Shown here: positions 1 through 8,623 of the stretch, in pieces
How the letters are laid out: each line of letters opens with the position of its first letter
How positions within the stretch are numbered: position 1 is the first letter of the stretch
Assembly: GCF_003236395.1 (NCBI RefSeq)
Contig: NZ_POUD01000003.1
Span: 41,437-105,436 of the forward strand
DNA: 64,000 nt
Source of the DNA: Nonomuraea aridisoli
Lineage (GTDB): Bacteria > Actinomycetota > Actinomycetes > Streptosporangiales > Streptosporangiaceae
Reading direction: 5' to 3'
Position numbers and translations under genes: made by a program
The notes under the pieces: model-generated
Databases searched by the model: none
What the model was told of the DNA's origin: nothing
Seen by the model: only the letters and a program-made list of their open reading frames with translations

Positions 1-90
1 GGCAGGTCACGCGCTCGTCGCGAACAAGGTTTGCTGTGCAGGCAGACACTCGGTTGGTCCCGGAGATGACCTGCCGATACCGTGCTGCTC

Positions 91-561
91 ATGGCGACCG
101 ACAAGCTGAGTGAGCTCGAAGATCAGGCGTGGCGGGGGTTCCTGTTCACCCACGATCGGATCTGGCGTGAGATCGAGGCCGGGCTCGTTCCGCTGAACGT
201 GAGCATGGCCGAGTACAGCGTGCTGGCTCTGCTGGGGGAGGCCGGCCGGGACGGCATGCGGATGTCGGAGCTCGCCCACCGGCGCCTGATGTCCACCGGC
301 GGGTTCACCCGGCTCGCCGACCGGCTCGAGCAGCGCGGACTGATCGAGAGGCGACGGGCGGCCCAGGACGGCCGTGGCTTCACCGCGGTCCTGACCAAGG
401 ACGGCAGGGCGCTCCTGCGCAAGGCATGGCGCCGGCAGCACAACGAGCTGCGCAGGCTCTTCTTCGACCGGCTCGACGACGAGCACCTGCGCAACCTCGC
501 CGAAGTCTGGGCGCGGCTCGCCCCGGACGACCAGAACGAGCCGAAGCAGCGTTCCTCGTAG
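91..561 (+). CDS. MarR-family transcriptional regulator
   Basis: A 156-residue winged-helix regulator of the MarR type, expected to bind DNA as a dimer. The central region (MRMSELAHRRLMSTGGFTRL, then the GLIERRRAAQDGRGF wing) is the usual MarR recognition helix and beta wing. I chose the ATG at 91; a GTG at 82 in the same frame is possible and neither has a strong ribosome binding site. It lies upstream of a decayed alcohol dehydrogenase and an MFS exporter, and MarR proteins often control such genes, but no binding site could be tied to it. Family assignment is firm; the ligand is unknown. Confidence 0.88.
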   Translation: MATDKLSELEDQAWRGFLFTHDRIWREIEAGLVPLNVSMAEYSVLALLGEAGRDGMRMSELAHRRLMSTGGFTRLADRLEQRGLIERRRAAQDGRGFTAVLTKDGRALLRKAWRRQHNELRRLFFDRLDDEHLRNLAEVWARLAPDDQNEPKQRSS

Positions 562-684
562 CGCGCTCTGATCGCATCTAGGCGACGTTCATAGGTGAAG
601 TTCGCCGACGCGACCGCGGTGCGGGCGCGGTGAGCATGAACGCGCGTCCCGGGAGGGTCGCCGAGGGGGACGGGCCACGGGGTC

Positions 685-1532
685 CTGTCGTTCCGGGCGT
701 TTCCGCTGCTCATGGGGCACGAGGGTGTCGGTGAGGTGGTGGCACTCGGCGCGGGCGTCACCGAGGCAAGCTCGGCGACCGCGTCGGGACCCCCCTGATG
801 CAGAAGCGCTGCGGCGCCTGCGCCTTCTGCCGTGAGGAGCACCCGAACAGCTTCGTCACCGCCGGCAACTGCGCGAACCCGACGCTGACCGGCGTCAACG
901 TCGACGGCGCCCTGGCCGAGTACGTAGCCGCCGACGTCGGCGGGACGGTTCTGCTCCCGGACGGGATCTCCTACGAGGACGCCGCGCCCACGGTGTGCGC
1001 CGGCTACACGACGTGGGCCGGCATCCGCCGGGCCGACGCCAGGCCGGGGGCCCGGGTCGCCGTCGTCGGCCTCGGCGGGATCGGTCACTTCGCGATCCAG
1101 TTCGCGAAGGCCGTCGGCTACCACGTCATCGCGGTGAAGCACGAGCTCGCCCGCGAGCTCGGCGCCGACGACGTCGTCACCGACGGTGCGGCTCTCAAGG
1201 AGATCGGTGGCGCCGACGTGCTGTTGCACACCAGCAGCTCGCACGCCACCGCCATCGACGCTATGACCGGCCTGCGGCCCTGGGGCAAGCTCGTGCTGAT
1301 GGGCCTGGCCGAGGACGAGATGATCCTGCCGGCGCTGCCGCTGACCACGAACAGCTACCAGGTCATCGGCTCGGCCCACAACGGCATGGAGTACCTCGCC
1401 GAAGCTCTCGACATCGTGGCGCGCGGCCAGGTCAAGCCGATGGTCGAGCTGTTCCCCCTGGAGCGCGTCAACGACGCCTACCGGAAGGCCGCCGCCGGCG
1501 AGGCGCGTTTCAAGGCCGTCGTCACACTCTGA
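685..1532 (+). pseudogene. Zinc-dependent alcohol dehydrogenase, truncated and frameshifted
   Basis: Remnant of a medium-chain zinc alcohol dehydrogenase. From 798 the frame reads the structural-zinc cysteines (CGACAFC, then a fourth Cys), the Rossmann glycine motif GLGGIG and a normal C-terminus ending KAVVTL. The upstream piece with the catalytic-site GHEGVGEVV motif is in another frame (about 709-766). The two frames meet near 766-770, where one base appears lost before the expected LGDRVG segment. The N-terminal part before about 685, with the first catalytic zinc cysteine, is missing. A few residues also look deleted after GYHVIAV. The product is unlikely to be active. A strong hairpin follows the stop codon. 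Confidence 0.75.
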
Positions 1533-1552
1533 CCGGCTGGGCTGTCCGGCGC

Positions 1553-1597
1553 AGGCGCGGTGTGCCCAGGAGCGTTGCTCCCCGGCACACCGCGCCT
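1553..1597 (+). terminator. Rho-independent-type hairpin after the alcohol dehydrogenase remnant
   Basis: A perfect 14-bp inverted repeat (1553-1566 with 1584-1597) encloses a second small stem, GGAGC-GTT-GCTCC, at 1569-1581. It begins 20 bases after the stop codon and is followed by only a short T run, as is common in high-GC actinomycetes. Confidence 0.7.
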
Positions 1598-1670
1598 TTG
1601 CATGGAGTCCATGGCGTCGCCCGAACGGTTTCGACTGTCGACGCCTGAGTCGAGGTCCCGGTGGCCGTTC

Positions 1671-1786
1671 GTGCCGACTTGGCAACGAGGAACGCCAGTG
1701 CCGGACGACGGCTTCAACAGCCGCGGCATCAACCGTCCAGCATGCGTTCATATTCCCCGCAGGGTGGCTCTTGCCGAGTCGGCAAG
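1671..1786. promoter_or_regulatory. Twin palindromic operator candidates upstream of the MFS exporter
   Basis: Two related palindromes lie in the 300-bp gap before the MFS gene. Bases 1771-1786 read TTGCCGAGTCGGCAAG; with base 1770 they form a 17-bp repeat, CTTGCCGA-G-TCGGCAAG. Bases 1671-1686 read GTGCCGACTTGGCAAC, agreeing at 12 of 16 positions. The sites start exactly 100 bp apart. They look like binding sites for a dimeric TetR- or MarR-type repressor; which protein binds is unknown. The rest of the 1598-1897 gap shows no gene. Confidence 0.5.
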
Positions 1787-1897
1787 TTTTCGTGTGTCCG
1801 AGTCCGGAGGTGACGCAGACTCCCAGCCGTGAGACGCCGATCAGGGGCCGAACACATATCGGCGCCCGCCGCGGCACTGTCAGAAAGGACGCTCACG

Positions 1898-3358
1898 GTG
1901 AGTACTCACCCCCTTCAGAGACCCGGGCACGATCCGGGCCACGACCGCGTCATCCCGCTGGGTGAACGGCGAACGGCGAGCGGCGACGAGGCGGCGCAGC
2001 GGCTGCGCTACCCGGCGGTCATCGTGCTGTGCCTCACCCAGCTCATCCTGGTGATCGACAACAGCGTGGTGAACGTCGCGTTGCCGCAGATCCGCCACGC
2101 GCTGGGCTTCTCCGCGACCGGCCTGTCCTGGGTGGTCACCTCCTACGCCCTGGTCTTCGGCGGTCTGGTCCTGCTCAGCGGCAAGGTGGGGGCGATCATC
2201 GGGCCGCGCCGCACCCTGCTGATCGGCGTGTCCATCTTCACCGTCGCCTCGGCGCTGGGCGGTGCGGCCACGTCGCCGGCGATGCTCATCGCCGCACGCG
2301 TCCTGCAGGGCCTGGGAGCGGCGCTGGCCGCGCCGGGCGTGCTCGTGCTGCTGATGTCGATCACCAAACCAGGTCCGCAGCGCACCCGGGCGATGAGCGT
2401 GTTCGTGCTGTCCATCGGCATCGGCGCCGGGCTCGGTCTGGTGCTCGGCGGGCTGCTGACCACGTCCCTGGGCTGGGAATGGGTGATGTTCGTCAACATC
2501 CCCGTCGGCCTGGTCGTCCTCGCCGGGGTACGCCTGCTGGTGCCGGAGGCGCCCCGCGCGCCGGCCCGTCTCGACGTCGGAGGGGCGGTCGCGTCCACGA
2601 TCGGCATGACCGCGCTGGTCTACGGCCTCATCAACGCCGAGTCGCAGGGCTGGGCCAGTGCGTCGGTCCTGGTCTCGTTCGCGCTGGCGGTCGCCGGGCT
2701 GCTCGCCCTGGTCCTCATCGAACGGCGCCACCTCGCCCCGGTCGTGCCGCTGGAGTTCTTCACGAGGATGCGCAGCGCGGCCCCGCTGCTCGCCATGATG
2801 CTGATCCCCGCGGGCCAGGCCGGTTTCCTCTACTTCGCCGCGCTCTTCACCCAGAACGCCCTGGGCTTCACCCCGCTCCAGACGGGGTTGTCCGTTCTGC
2901 CCTTCAGCGCCGCGCTGCTCGTCACCAACCTGCTCACCAGCCGCCTGGTGACGCGGCACGGGGAGCGGATCGTCGGCTCCCTCGGGATGTCCGCCCTGCT
3001 CGCGGGGTTGGTGTGGATGTCGCGGATCGACGCCACCGACACTTTCGCCAGCGGCCTGCTCGGGCCGTTCCTCCTGCTCGGCCTCGGCGCGGGGCTGACG
3101 GTCGCGCCGCTGACCGCCGTCATCATGAACCAGGCGCCGCCCGCCCGTCTCGGGGCCGCCTCCAGCCTCAACCAAGCCATGCAGCAGCTCGGCGGCGCAC
3201 TCGGCCTGGCCGTGATGACCACCGTCTACGGCGCCGCCGCTGCCGGAGCCGGTGAGGCGGGGGCGATCGCGACCGCCCTCACCGCCGGCGTCGTCTTCCC
3301 CCTGCTCGCGCTGACCCTCTTCGCCACATGGGCCCGGTCCACCACGACCACGCGCTGA
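1898..3358 (+). CDS. MFS drug exporter of the DHA2 (14-helix) type
   Basis: A 486-residue major facilitator protein of the EmrB/QacA kind, expected to expel drugs or metabolites using the proton gradient. Hydrophobic segments run along the whole length. Helix 1 carries the acidic motif LVIDNSVVNVALP typical of DHA2 proteins, and VLQGLGAALAAPGVLVL matches the antiporter region. I chose GTG 1898, with AAAGGA 10 bases upstream; the frame stays open upstream to 1829 but that part is not family-like. The following DUF1684 gene starts 32 bp after it and may be co-transcribed. Substrate cannot be told from sequence. Confidence 0.88.
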   Translation: MSTHPLQRPGHDPGHDRVIPLGERRTASGDEAAQRLRYPAVIVLCLTQLILVIDNSVVNVALPQIRHALGFSATGLSWVVTSYALVFGGLVLLSGKVGAIIGPRRTLLIGVSIFTVASALGGAATSPAMLIAARVLQGLGAALAAPGVLVLLMSITKPGPQRTRAMSVFVLSIGIGAGLGLVLGGLLTTSLGWEWVMFVNIPVGLVVLAGVRLLVPEAPRAPARLDVGGAVASTIGMTALVYGLINAESQGWASASVLVSFALAVAGLLALVLIERRHLAPVVPLEFFTRMRSAAPLLAMMLIPAGQAGFLYFAALFTQNALGFTPLQTGLSVLPFSAALLVTNLLTSRLVTRHGERIVGSLGMSALLAGLVWMSRIDATDTFASGLLGPFLLLGLGAGLTVAPLTAVIMNQAPPARLGAASSLNQAMQQLGGALGLAVMTTVYGAAAAGAGEAGAIATALTAGVVFPLLALTLFATWARSTTTTR

Positions 3359-3389
3359 CCGCGACGACACAAGAAACCGGAGAACCACG

Positions 3390-4211
3390 ATGAGCGACGC
3401 ACCCGTTCCCGCCGCCCCGACCACCGGCGACGCCACCGGCCCGCAGGAGTTCACCCGCGCCTGGCAGGAGTGGAGGGCAGGCTGGGAACAGTGGCTCACC
3501 CAGCCCCTCGGCTGGCTGGCCGCCACCTCGCACGAATGGCTCGACGACACGCCCCGGACCTATCCCGGGCTGCCCGGCCTGTGGTGGCAGCACGGGGACG
3601 CCGTCCACATCGACCCCCAGGGCACCCCGATGGCCTTCGACGGCGAGACCTTCACGACCGAACGCCGTCTCGCCCTCGCCGACGCCCCCGACGACGTCCG
3701 CGTCACCGTGGGGGAGCTGGAGGTGGGCATCACCTACCGCGGCACGTACCTGATCGTGACCTACGACCCCGGCTCGCCGGCCCGGCACGACTTCGACGGC
3801 GTGCCCGCCTACGAGCCCGACCGGCGATGGGTGATCCCGGGCCGCCTCGAACAGTTCGACACGCCGACGTCCATCACGCTCGACTCCGTGGGCTGGGGCA
3901 CTCACACCCACGACACCCCCGGCCTGGTTCGCTTCGAGCACGAGGGCAGCGACCACACCCTCCAGGTGCTCAGCTCACACGGGATGTTGCTCACCGTCTT
4001 CACCGACGCCACCAGCGGCGTCACCACGTACGGGGCCGGCCGTTCCCTGGACATCCCCGCCCCGGACGCCGACGGCAACGTGACGCTCGACTTCAACCGC
4101 ACCGTCAACCTGCCGTGCGCGTTCAGCGAGCACTTCCCCATCTGCCCGCTGCCGCCGTCGAGCAACCGGCTGCCCTTCGCGATCGAGGCCGGAGAGAAGA
4201 CCCCCCACTGA
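3390..4211 (+). CDS. DUF1684 domain protein
   Basis: A 273-residue soluble protein matching the DUF1684 family. The pattern includes an N-terminal [17 protein letters not shown] segment, the [13 protein letters not shown] stretch, a central RRWVIPG motif, and a C-terminal [20 protein letters not shown] with [14 protein letters not shown]. No signal peptide or membrane segment is visible. The family's biochemical role is unknown to me. It follows the MFS gene at short distance with an AACCGGAGAACC leader that supplies a GGAG ribosome binding site. Function unassigned. Confidence 0.8.
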   Translation: MSDAPVPAAPTTGDATGPQEFTRAWQEWRAGWEQWLTQPLGWLAATSHEWLDDTPRTYPGLPGLWWQHGDAVHIDPQGTPMAFDGETFTTERRLALADAPDDVRVTVGELEVGITYRGTYLIVTYDPGSPARHDFDGVPAYEPDRRWVIPGRLEQFDTPTSITLDSVGWGTHTHDTPGLVRFEHEGSDHTLQVLSSHGMLLTVFTDATSGVTTYGAGRSLDIPAPDADGNVTLDFNRTVNLPCAFSEHFPICPLPPSSNRLPFAIEAGEKTPH

Positions 4212-4299
4212 CGCGGGCACGGCACCACCTCGCCCGATCAGCCGTGCGGGTGGTGCCTCCCGCGCGACCAGCACGCATCGAGGAAAGAGGAGAGCACAC

Positions 4300-4905
4300 A
4301 TGGCGACCGATCACATCAGGGATCTGATCATCGTGGGATCAGGTCCCGCCGGTTATACCGCTGCGCTCTACGCGGGGCGGGCGCAGCTCGAACCGCTGGT
4401 GTTCGAGGGCGGCCAGTTCGGCGGCGCGCTGATGACGACCACGGAGGTCGAGAACTTCCCCGGCTTCCGCGACGGCATCCAGGGGCCGGACCTGATGCAG
4501 GAGATGCGCACGCAGGCCGAGCGTTTCGGCGCCGACCTGCGCGCCGAGGACGTCTCAGAGCTGGAGCTGGCCGGGAAGGTCAAATACGTCGTCGTGGACG
4601 GCACCCGCCACGGCGCGCGTTCGGTGATCCTGGCCATGGGCGCCGCCGCACGTCACCTCCAGGTTCCCGGTGAGCAGGAGCTTCTCGGACGCGGGATGTC
4701 GTCCTGCGCCACCTGCGACGGCTTCTTCTTCCGCGACCACGACATCGTGGTGGCCGGCGGCGGCGACTCGGCGATGGAGGAGGAGACCTTCCTGACGAAG
4801 TTCGCCAAGTCGGTCACGATCGTGCACCGCCGCGACGCGTTCAGGGCTTCCAAGATCACGATCGAGCGCGCCCGCGCGAACGAGAAGATCAAGTGGAGGC
4901 TTTTA
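4300..4905 (+). pseudogene. trxB: Thioredoxin reductase, 3' end missing
   Basis: The first two thirds of an NADPH-thioredoxin reductase. It has the FAD-binding [19 protein letters not shown] at residues about 10-28, the redox-active CATCD near residue 145, and the NADPH-binding [16 protein letters not shown]. Homology stops after RANEKIKW near 4903, about 200 residues in; the family is usually 310-320 long, so the end of the NADPH domain and the C-terminal FAD half are absent. The frame runs on to 5010 over the 3' end of an oppositely oriented ABC ATPase gene, adding unrelated residues. No thioredoxin gene follows. A deletion or recombination junction lies at about 4903-4925. The ribosome binding site (AGAGGAG) is intact. 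Confidence 0.8.
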
Positions 4906-4925
4906 GATCCCACGGGGCCCGGTGG

Positions 4926-5705
4926 TCAGTGTCGCGTCAGGGCCGAACTCAGGAAACGAAGGCTCGGGCGGCCCGCGGCCGAGGTGGTGATCTCGGCCCG
5001 TACCCCGTAGACGCGCTCCACCGTCTCCTCGGTGAGCACGAGTCCTGGAGGGCCCGCCGCGATGAGCCGCCCTTCGTGCAGCAGCAGGAGTCGATCGCAG
5101 TACTGGGAGGCGAGGTTGAGGTCGTGCAGGGCTGTGACGACGGTGACGGGGGTCGCGGCGAGCAGGTCCAGGAGGGAGAGCTGATGGGCGATGTCGAGGT
5201 GGTTGGTGGGCTCGTCCAGCAGCAGCTCGGAGGGTTCCTGGGCGAGAGCGCGGGCGATGTTCACCCGCTGGCGCTCGCCGCCGGAGAGCGTGGACCAGCG
5301 GCGGTGCTCCAGACCGGCCAGGCCGCACCGGCGCAGGGCGCGGCGGGCACGCGTCAGATCCTCCTCGCCGGCGGCGGTCGCCAGGCGGCGGCGATGCGGG
5401 ACGCGTCCGAGCAGCACCACGTCCAGCACGGTCAGCTCAACGTCGGTGCTCACCTCCTGAGCGACCACCGCCAGGCGGCGGGCGACGTCGCGTCGCGGCA
5501 GGCGGCCCAGGTCGTGGCCGTCCAGCAGCACCGCGCCGCCCTGCGGCCGCAGCAGTCCGGCGAGCAGCCGCAGGAACGTGGACTTGCCCGAGCCGTTCGG
5601 GCCGAGCAGCCCCGTGAGGCCGCCGGGGGTGATGTCGACGGTGATCCCGTCGACGATCGGCCGGCCCTGAGCCGTCCAGGTGACGTCATGGGCGTGGAAG
5701 CTCAT
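4926..5705 (-). CDS. ABC importer ATPase, FecE/BtuD type
   Basis: A 259-residue ATPase of the iron-siderophore, vitamin B12 and related importer class. It has Walker [10 protein letters not shown] near residue 36, the signature [15 protein letters not shown] near 140, Walker B ELLLDEP and the H-loop ALHDLNLA. The start overlaps the permease stop by 4 bp, so it is the last gene of a four-gene operon with permease, methyltransferase and binding protein. The gene is complete; its stop lies directly at the junction with the truncated thioredoxin reductase. Confidence 0.92.
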   Translation of the reverse strand: MSFHAHDVTWTAQGRPIVDGITVDITPGGLTGLLGPNGSGKSTFLRLLAGLLRPQGGAVLLDGHDLGRLPRRDVARRLAVVAQEVSTDVELTVLDVVLLGRVPHRRRLATAAGEEDLTRARRALRRCGLAGLEHRRWSTLSGGERQRVNIARALAQEPSELLLDEPTNHLDIAHQLSLLDLLAATPVTVVTALHDLNLASQYCDRLLLLHEGRLIAAGPPGLVLTEETVERVYGVRAEITTSAAGRPSLRFLSSALTRH

Positions 5706-6724
5706 GCCGGGGCCTCCTTTCTCCGCCGGATGACGAGCGCGAATGCGGGGACGCCGATCAACGCCGTCAGCACGCCGACGGGGATCTCACGGGGCGCGAA
5801 CGCGGTGCGGGCGACGGTGTCGGCGGCCAGCAGGAACACGCCGCCGTACAGGGCACAGGCCGGAAGCAGGACGTGATGCCGGCCACCGGTGAGAGCGCGT
5901 ACGGCATGCGGGACGATCAGCCCGACGAAGCCGATCGCGCCACTGGCCGCGACCAGCACCGCCGTGGCGAGCGCGGTGACGGTGAACAGGACGAGCTCCG
6001 TCCTGGCCGGGGTGATGCCGAGCGACGCGGCGACTTCCCGCCCGAAGGCGAACGCGTCGAGCGCGGGGGACGCCGGCCAGCAGACGAGGATGCCCGCCGT
6101 CGCGACGACGGCGCACAGAGCCACGCTCGCCCAGCTCGCCGAGGCGAGCGAACCCAGCAGCCAGAAGGTGACCCCGCGGGTGCTCTGCGCGTCCGCGGCC
6201 CAGATCACGGTGATGCTGGTCAGCGCGCTGAACAGCTGGGAGACCACGACCCCGGCCAGCACGACGCGGATCGTGCTGCCGAACGCCCGGCCGATCATGG
6301 CCAGTACGCAGCAGAAGGCGAGCACGCCGCCGCCGAACGCGCCCGCGGACAGCGCCACGGCGCCGGCGCCGAGACCGAGGACCAGCACGGCCACGGCGCC
6401 GGTCGAGGCGCCGGAGGAGATCCCCAGCAGGTACGGGTCGGCCAGCGGGTTGCGGGTCAACGCCTGCAACACGGCGCCGCACACGGACAAGCCGCCTCCC
6501 ACCAGCACGGCCAGCAGCACCCTGGGCAACCGCAGCTCCCAGACGATGCCGTCGTCCAGCGGTGACAGCGGCGCCACGGGCAGGCCCGCATGGGCCGCGA
6601 CCGTCCGGAGCACGTCGGCGGGGGACAGCCCCGCGGCCCCCACCACGGAGGCCGCCGCGATCGACAGCACCAGGAGCAGCAGGCCCCCGGCGATCGCGAG
6701 GGCGGTGCGCTGCCGCTCCGTCAT
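5702..6724 (-). CDS. ABC importer permease, FecCD family
   Basis: A 340-residue integral membrane protein with about ten hydrophobic segments and the FecCD signatures: the LRLPRVLLAVLVGGGLSVCG stretch, ALTRNPLADPYLLGISSGAS, and the GAIGFVGLIVPHAVR loop that contacts the ATPase. It overlaps the ATPase gene downstream and the methyltransferase gene upstream by 4 bp each, so the genes are translationally coupled. It probably works as a homodimer with the neighbouring ATPase and lipoprotein. Substrate is not fixed by the permease sequence. Confidence 0.93.
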   Translation of the reverse strand: MTERQRTALAIAGGLLLLVLSIAAASVVGAAGLSPADVLRTVAAHAGLPVAPLSPLDDGIVWELRLPRVLLAVLVGGGLSVCGAVLQALTRNPLADPYLLGISSGASTGAVAVLVLGLGAGAVALSAGAFGGGVLAFCCVLAMIGRAFGSTIRVVLAGVVVSQLFSALTSITVIWAADAQSTRGVTFWLLGSLASASWASVALCAVVATAGILVCWPASPALDAFAFGREVAASLGITPARTELVLFTVTALATAVLVAASGAIGFVGLIVPHAVRALTGGRHHVLLPACALYGGVFLLAADTVARTAFAPREIPVGVLTALIGVPAFALVIRRRKEAPA

Positions 6725-7479
6725 CGCCTGGCGAAGACGACGTAGTCGTCGAGGTACTGCCAGACGGTCCCCACCTCGGCGAAGCCCGCGGTGCGCAAGG
6801 CGGCGAGGTGGAAGGCCAGCGGGGAGAGCGGCTGAGGCGGACGGTCGGCGAAACGCCGCTCACGCTCGGCGACCCGTTCGGCGAGCTCCGGCGTCTGCGC
6901 GGCCATGGCCCACCACTCCTGCCAGGTGCGGGCGCCGGCGGCGAAGGCGGCCCTCTGCACCTGCTCGTCGTGGCGGGCCGACACCTCGGTGAGGGTGGGG
7001 TGCTCGGGCCCGAAGCGGAGGTGGTCGGCGTTGAGCAGGATCGCGCCGGGCGGGAGGATCGCGGCCAGTTCGGTGTAGACGCCGAGCAACTGCCGCGGGG
7101 ACAGCCAGTGCAGCGCGGTCGAGGTCAGGACGGCGTCGAAACGCCACGTGGCGAAGTGCCTGCTCCAGCCGGGTTCGGCCAGGTCGGCGTCGATCACCGT
7201 GGCCCGCTCGCCGTACTCGCCCAGGACGGTCTCCGCGAGGCGGGTCAGCACGGGGTCGTAGTCGGTGGCGACCACCCGGGACCCGGGCAGGCGGCCCAGC
7301 ACCCGGTCCGCGATCGAGCCCGGCCCGCAGGCCAGGTCCAGGACGGTCGGCTCGGCGGGGGAGTGCAGGCGGAGGACGTCCAGCATGATCTCGAAGCGGT
7401 TCTCACGGTGGGCGACGTAGGCGCTCTGCTGCTCCTCCCAGCAGGCCAGCAGGTCGCGGGGGGACAGGACGGTGGTCAA
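6721..7479 (-). CDS. Class I SAM-dependent methyltransferase within the ABC importer operon
   Basis: A 252-residue Rossmann-type methyltransferase. The SAM-binding motif TVLDLACGPGSI is at residues about 45-56, an acidic VVATDYDP motif II follows, and FDAVLTSTALHWLSP is the post-motif region. It overlaps the permease gene by 4 bp and lies 24 bp from the binding-protein gene, so it is embedded in the importer operon. That position suggests it acts on the imported compound after entry, but this is inference; no specific substrate family is recognisable. As I recall, importers annotated as putative F420-0 transporters in actinobacteria are sometimes paired with such an enzyme. Confidence 0.85.
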   Translation of the reverse strand: MTTVLSPRDLLACWEEQQSAYVAHRENRFEIMLDVLRLHSPAEPTVLDLACGPGSIADRVLGRLPGSRVVATDYDPVLTRLAETVLGEYGERATVIDADLAEPGWSRHFATWRFDAVLTSTALHWLSPRQLLGVYTELAAILPPGAILLNADHLRFGPEHPTLTEVSARHDEQVQRAAFAAGARTWQEWWAMAAQTPELAERVAERERRFADRPPQPLSPLAFHLAALRTAGFAEVGTVWQYLDDYVVFARR

Positions 7480-7503
7480 AGGGGTCTCCTGTTCGGTGGT
7501 GCT

Positions 7504-8496
7504 TCAGCCGTGCAGGCGGGCCAGGCCCTGGCCGACCTGCTCGACCGCGGTGACGCTGCGGATGGACGGGTCCACGGAGGAGCCGGGGACGACGATGAAG
7601 CGGTCGTTCTTGACGGCCGTGAGCTCCGAGGCGACGGGGTCCTCGCGCAGGAAGCGCTTCTTGGCCTCGGCGCTGTCGCCGTCGCCGCCGCGGGTGAGGT
7701 CGGCCAGCACGATCACGTCGGGGTCGCGGGCGGCGATCTCCTCCCAGTTGCCCTCCGTCCACTGCTGCTCGACGTCGGCGAAGGCGTTGCGGGAGCCCAG
7801 CAGCTTCGTGATGGTGCCGGGCAGGCCGGTGTCACCGGCGATGGCGGGGACCTTGGTGCCGGAGTAGTACCACATGACGTCGGCGTCGAGATCTCGCGGC
7901 GCCGAGCGCTCGGCCGCCTCCAGCCGCCGGCGCAGGTCGGCGACCACCGCCTGGCCCCGCTCGCGCACTCCGAAGACCGTGGCGATGTCGCCGATCTCCT
8001 TGAAGATCGCCTCGAACTCGGCCGTGGCGGGGATGAGCGCGCGGTCCTCGCAGTCGTTGGACGACAGGTACGCGGGCACGCCCAGCTTGGCGAGGTCCTC
8101 CCGCGATCCGGCGGCCTCGGGGGCGAAGGCCGAGGCGCGCATGGAGTAGACGAAGTCGGGCTTCTCGGCCAGCAGCGCCTCGCGGCCCGGGTACTGCCGC
8201 GCGAGCACGGGCACCCGGGTGTAGGGCTCCTTCAGTTCGGGCAGCACCGGGTCGGTCTGGTAGGCGGTGCCGGCCATGCGGTCCGCCAGCCCCAGGGTCA
8301 GCATGATCTCCGCCGCGTTCTGCTCCATCGCGACCGCTCGCCGGGGCACGGCCGGGATCTCCAGCGTGACCCCGCAACTCGTCACCCGCGTCCCAGCGGG
8401 CGCGGAGGCGGTGGTCGCCGCCGTACCGCTGCCGCAAGCGGCGACCAGGGTCAGCAGGGCGACCGCCATCCCCGACCGAATGGCAATGGTTTTCAT
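7504..8496 (-). CDS. ABC importer substrate-binding lipoprotein, FepB/BtuF-like, F420-0-transporter type
   Basis: A 330-residue periplasmic-binding lipoprotein. The N-terminus has a basic start, a hydrophobic core and the lipobox LVAAC near residue 20, so it should be anchored outside the membrane. The rest is a helical-backbone binding protein (EIMLTLGLADRMAGTAY; WEEIAARDPDVIVLADL; LTAVKNDRFIVVPG). I chose ATG 8496 because it yields a clean signal peptide; the frame is open further upstream. The overall pattern resembles the family usually annotated as putative F420-0 ABC transporter binding protein rather than a classical siderophore receptor, but the ligand is not proven. First gene of the operon, divergent from the SpoIIE phosphatase. 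Confidence 0.88.
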   Translation of the reverse strand: MKTIAIRSGMAVALLTLVAACGSGTAATTASAPAGTRVTSCGVTLEIPAVPRRAVAMEQNAAEIMLTLGLADRMAGTAYQTDPVLPELKEPYTRVPVLARQYPGREALLAEKPDFVYSMRASAFAPEAAGSREDLAKLGVPAYLSSNDCEDRALIPATAEFEAIFKEIGDIATVFGVRERGQAVVADLRRRLEAAERSAPRDLDADVMWYYSGTKVPAIAGDTGLPGTITKLLGSRNAFADVEQQWTEGNWEEIAARDPDVIVLADLTRGGDGDSAEAKKRFLREDPVASELTAVKNDRFIVVPGSSVDPSIRSVTAVEQVGQGLARLHG

Positions 8497-8623
8497 GTTC
8501 GCTGACCTTAGCATTACCCGGGGACGCGCCGGCCGGGCGGCCCCTTCGCTGATGCGGCCGCGATCGGTTCCCGGCCGCTGGTTGGGGGCAGGAGGACGGT
8601 CACGACCTTCGGGGGAAGTCGCC

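Noticed and set aside
123..1877. Long minus-strand open frame of 584 codons
   Set aside because: It is antisense to the MarR and alcohol dehydrogenase genes and arises from GC-rich third positions; composition is Arg/Gly/His-rich with no family pattern.
6562..8505. Plus-strand frame of 647 codons across the ABC operon
   Set aside because: Antisense shadow of the permease, methyltransferase and binding-protein genes; low-complexity Gly/Arg/Val translation.
8497..8520. Possible iron box (DtxR/DmdR site) before the importer binding-protein gene
   Set aside because: The sequence around GCTGACCTTAGC is only weakly symmetric and does not match the TTAGGTTAGGCT-like consensus well enough.
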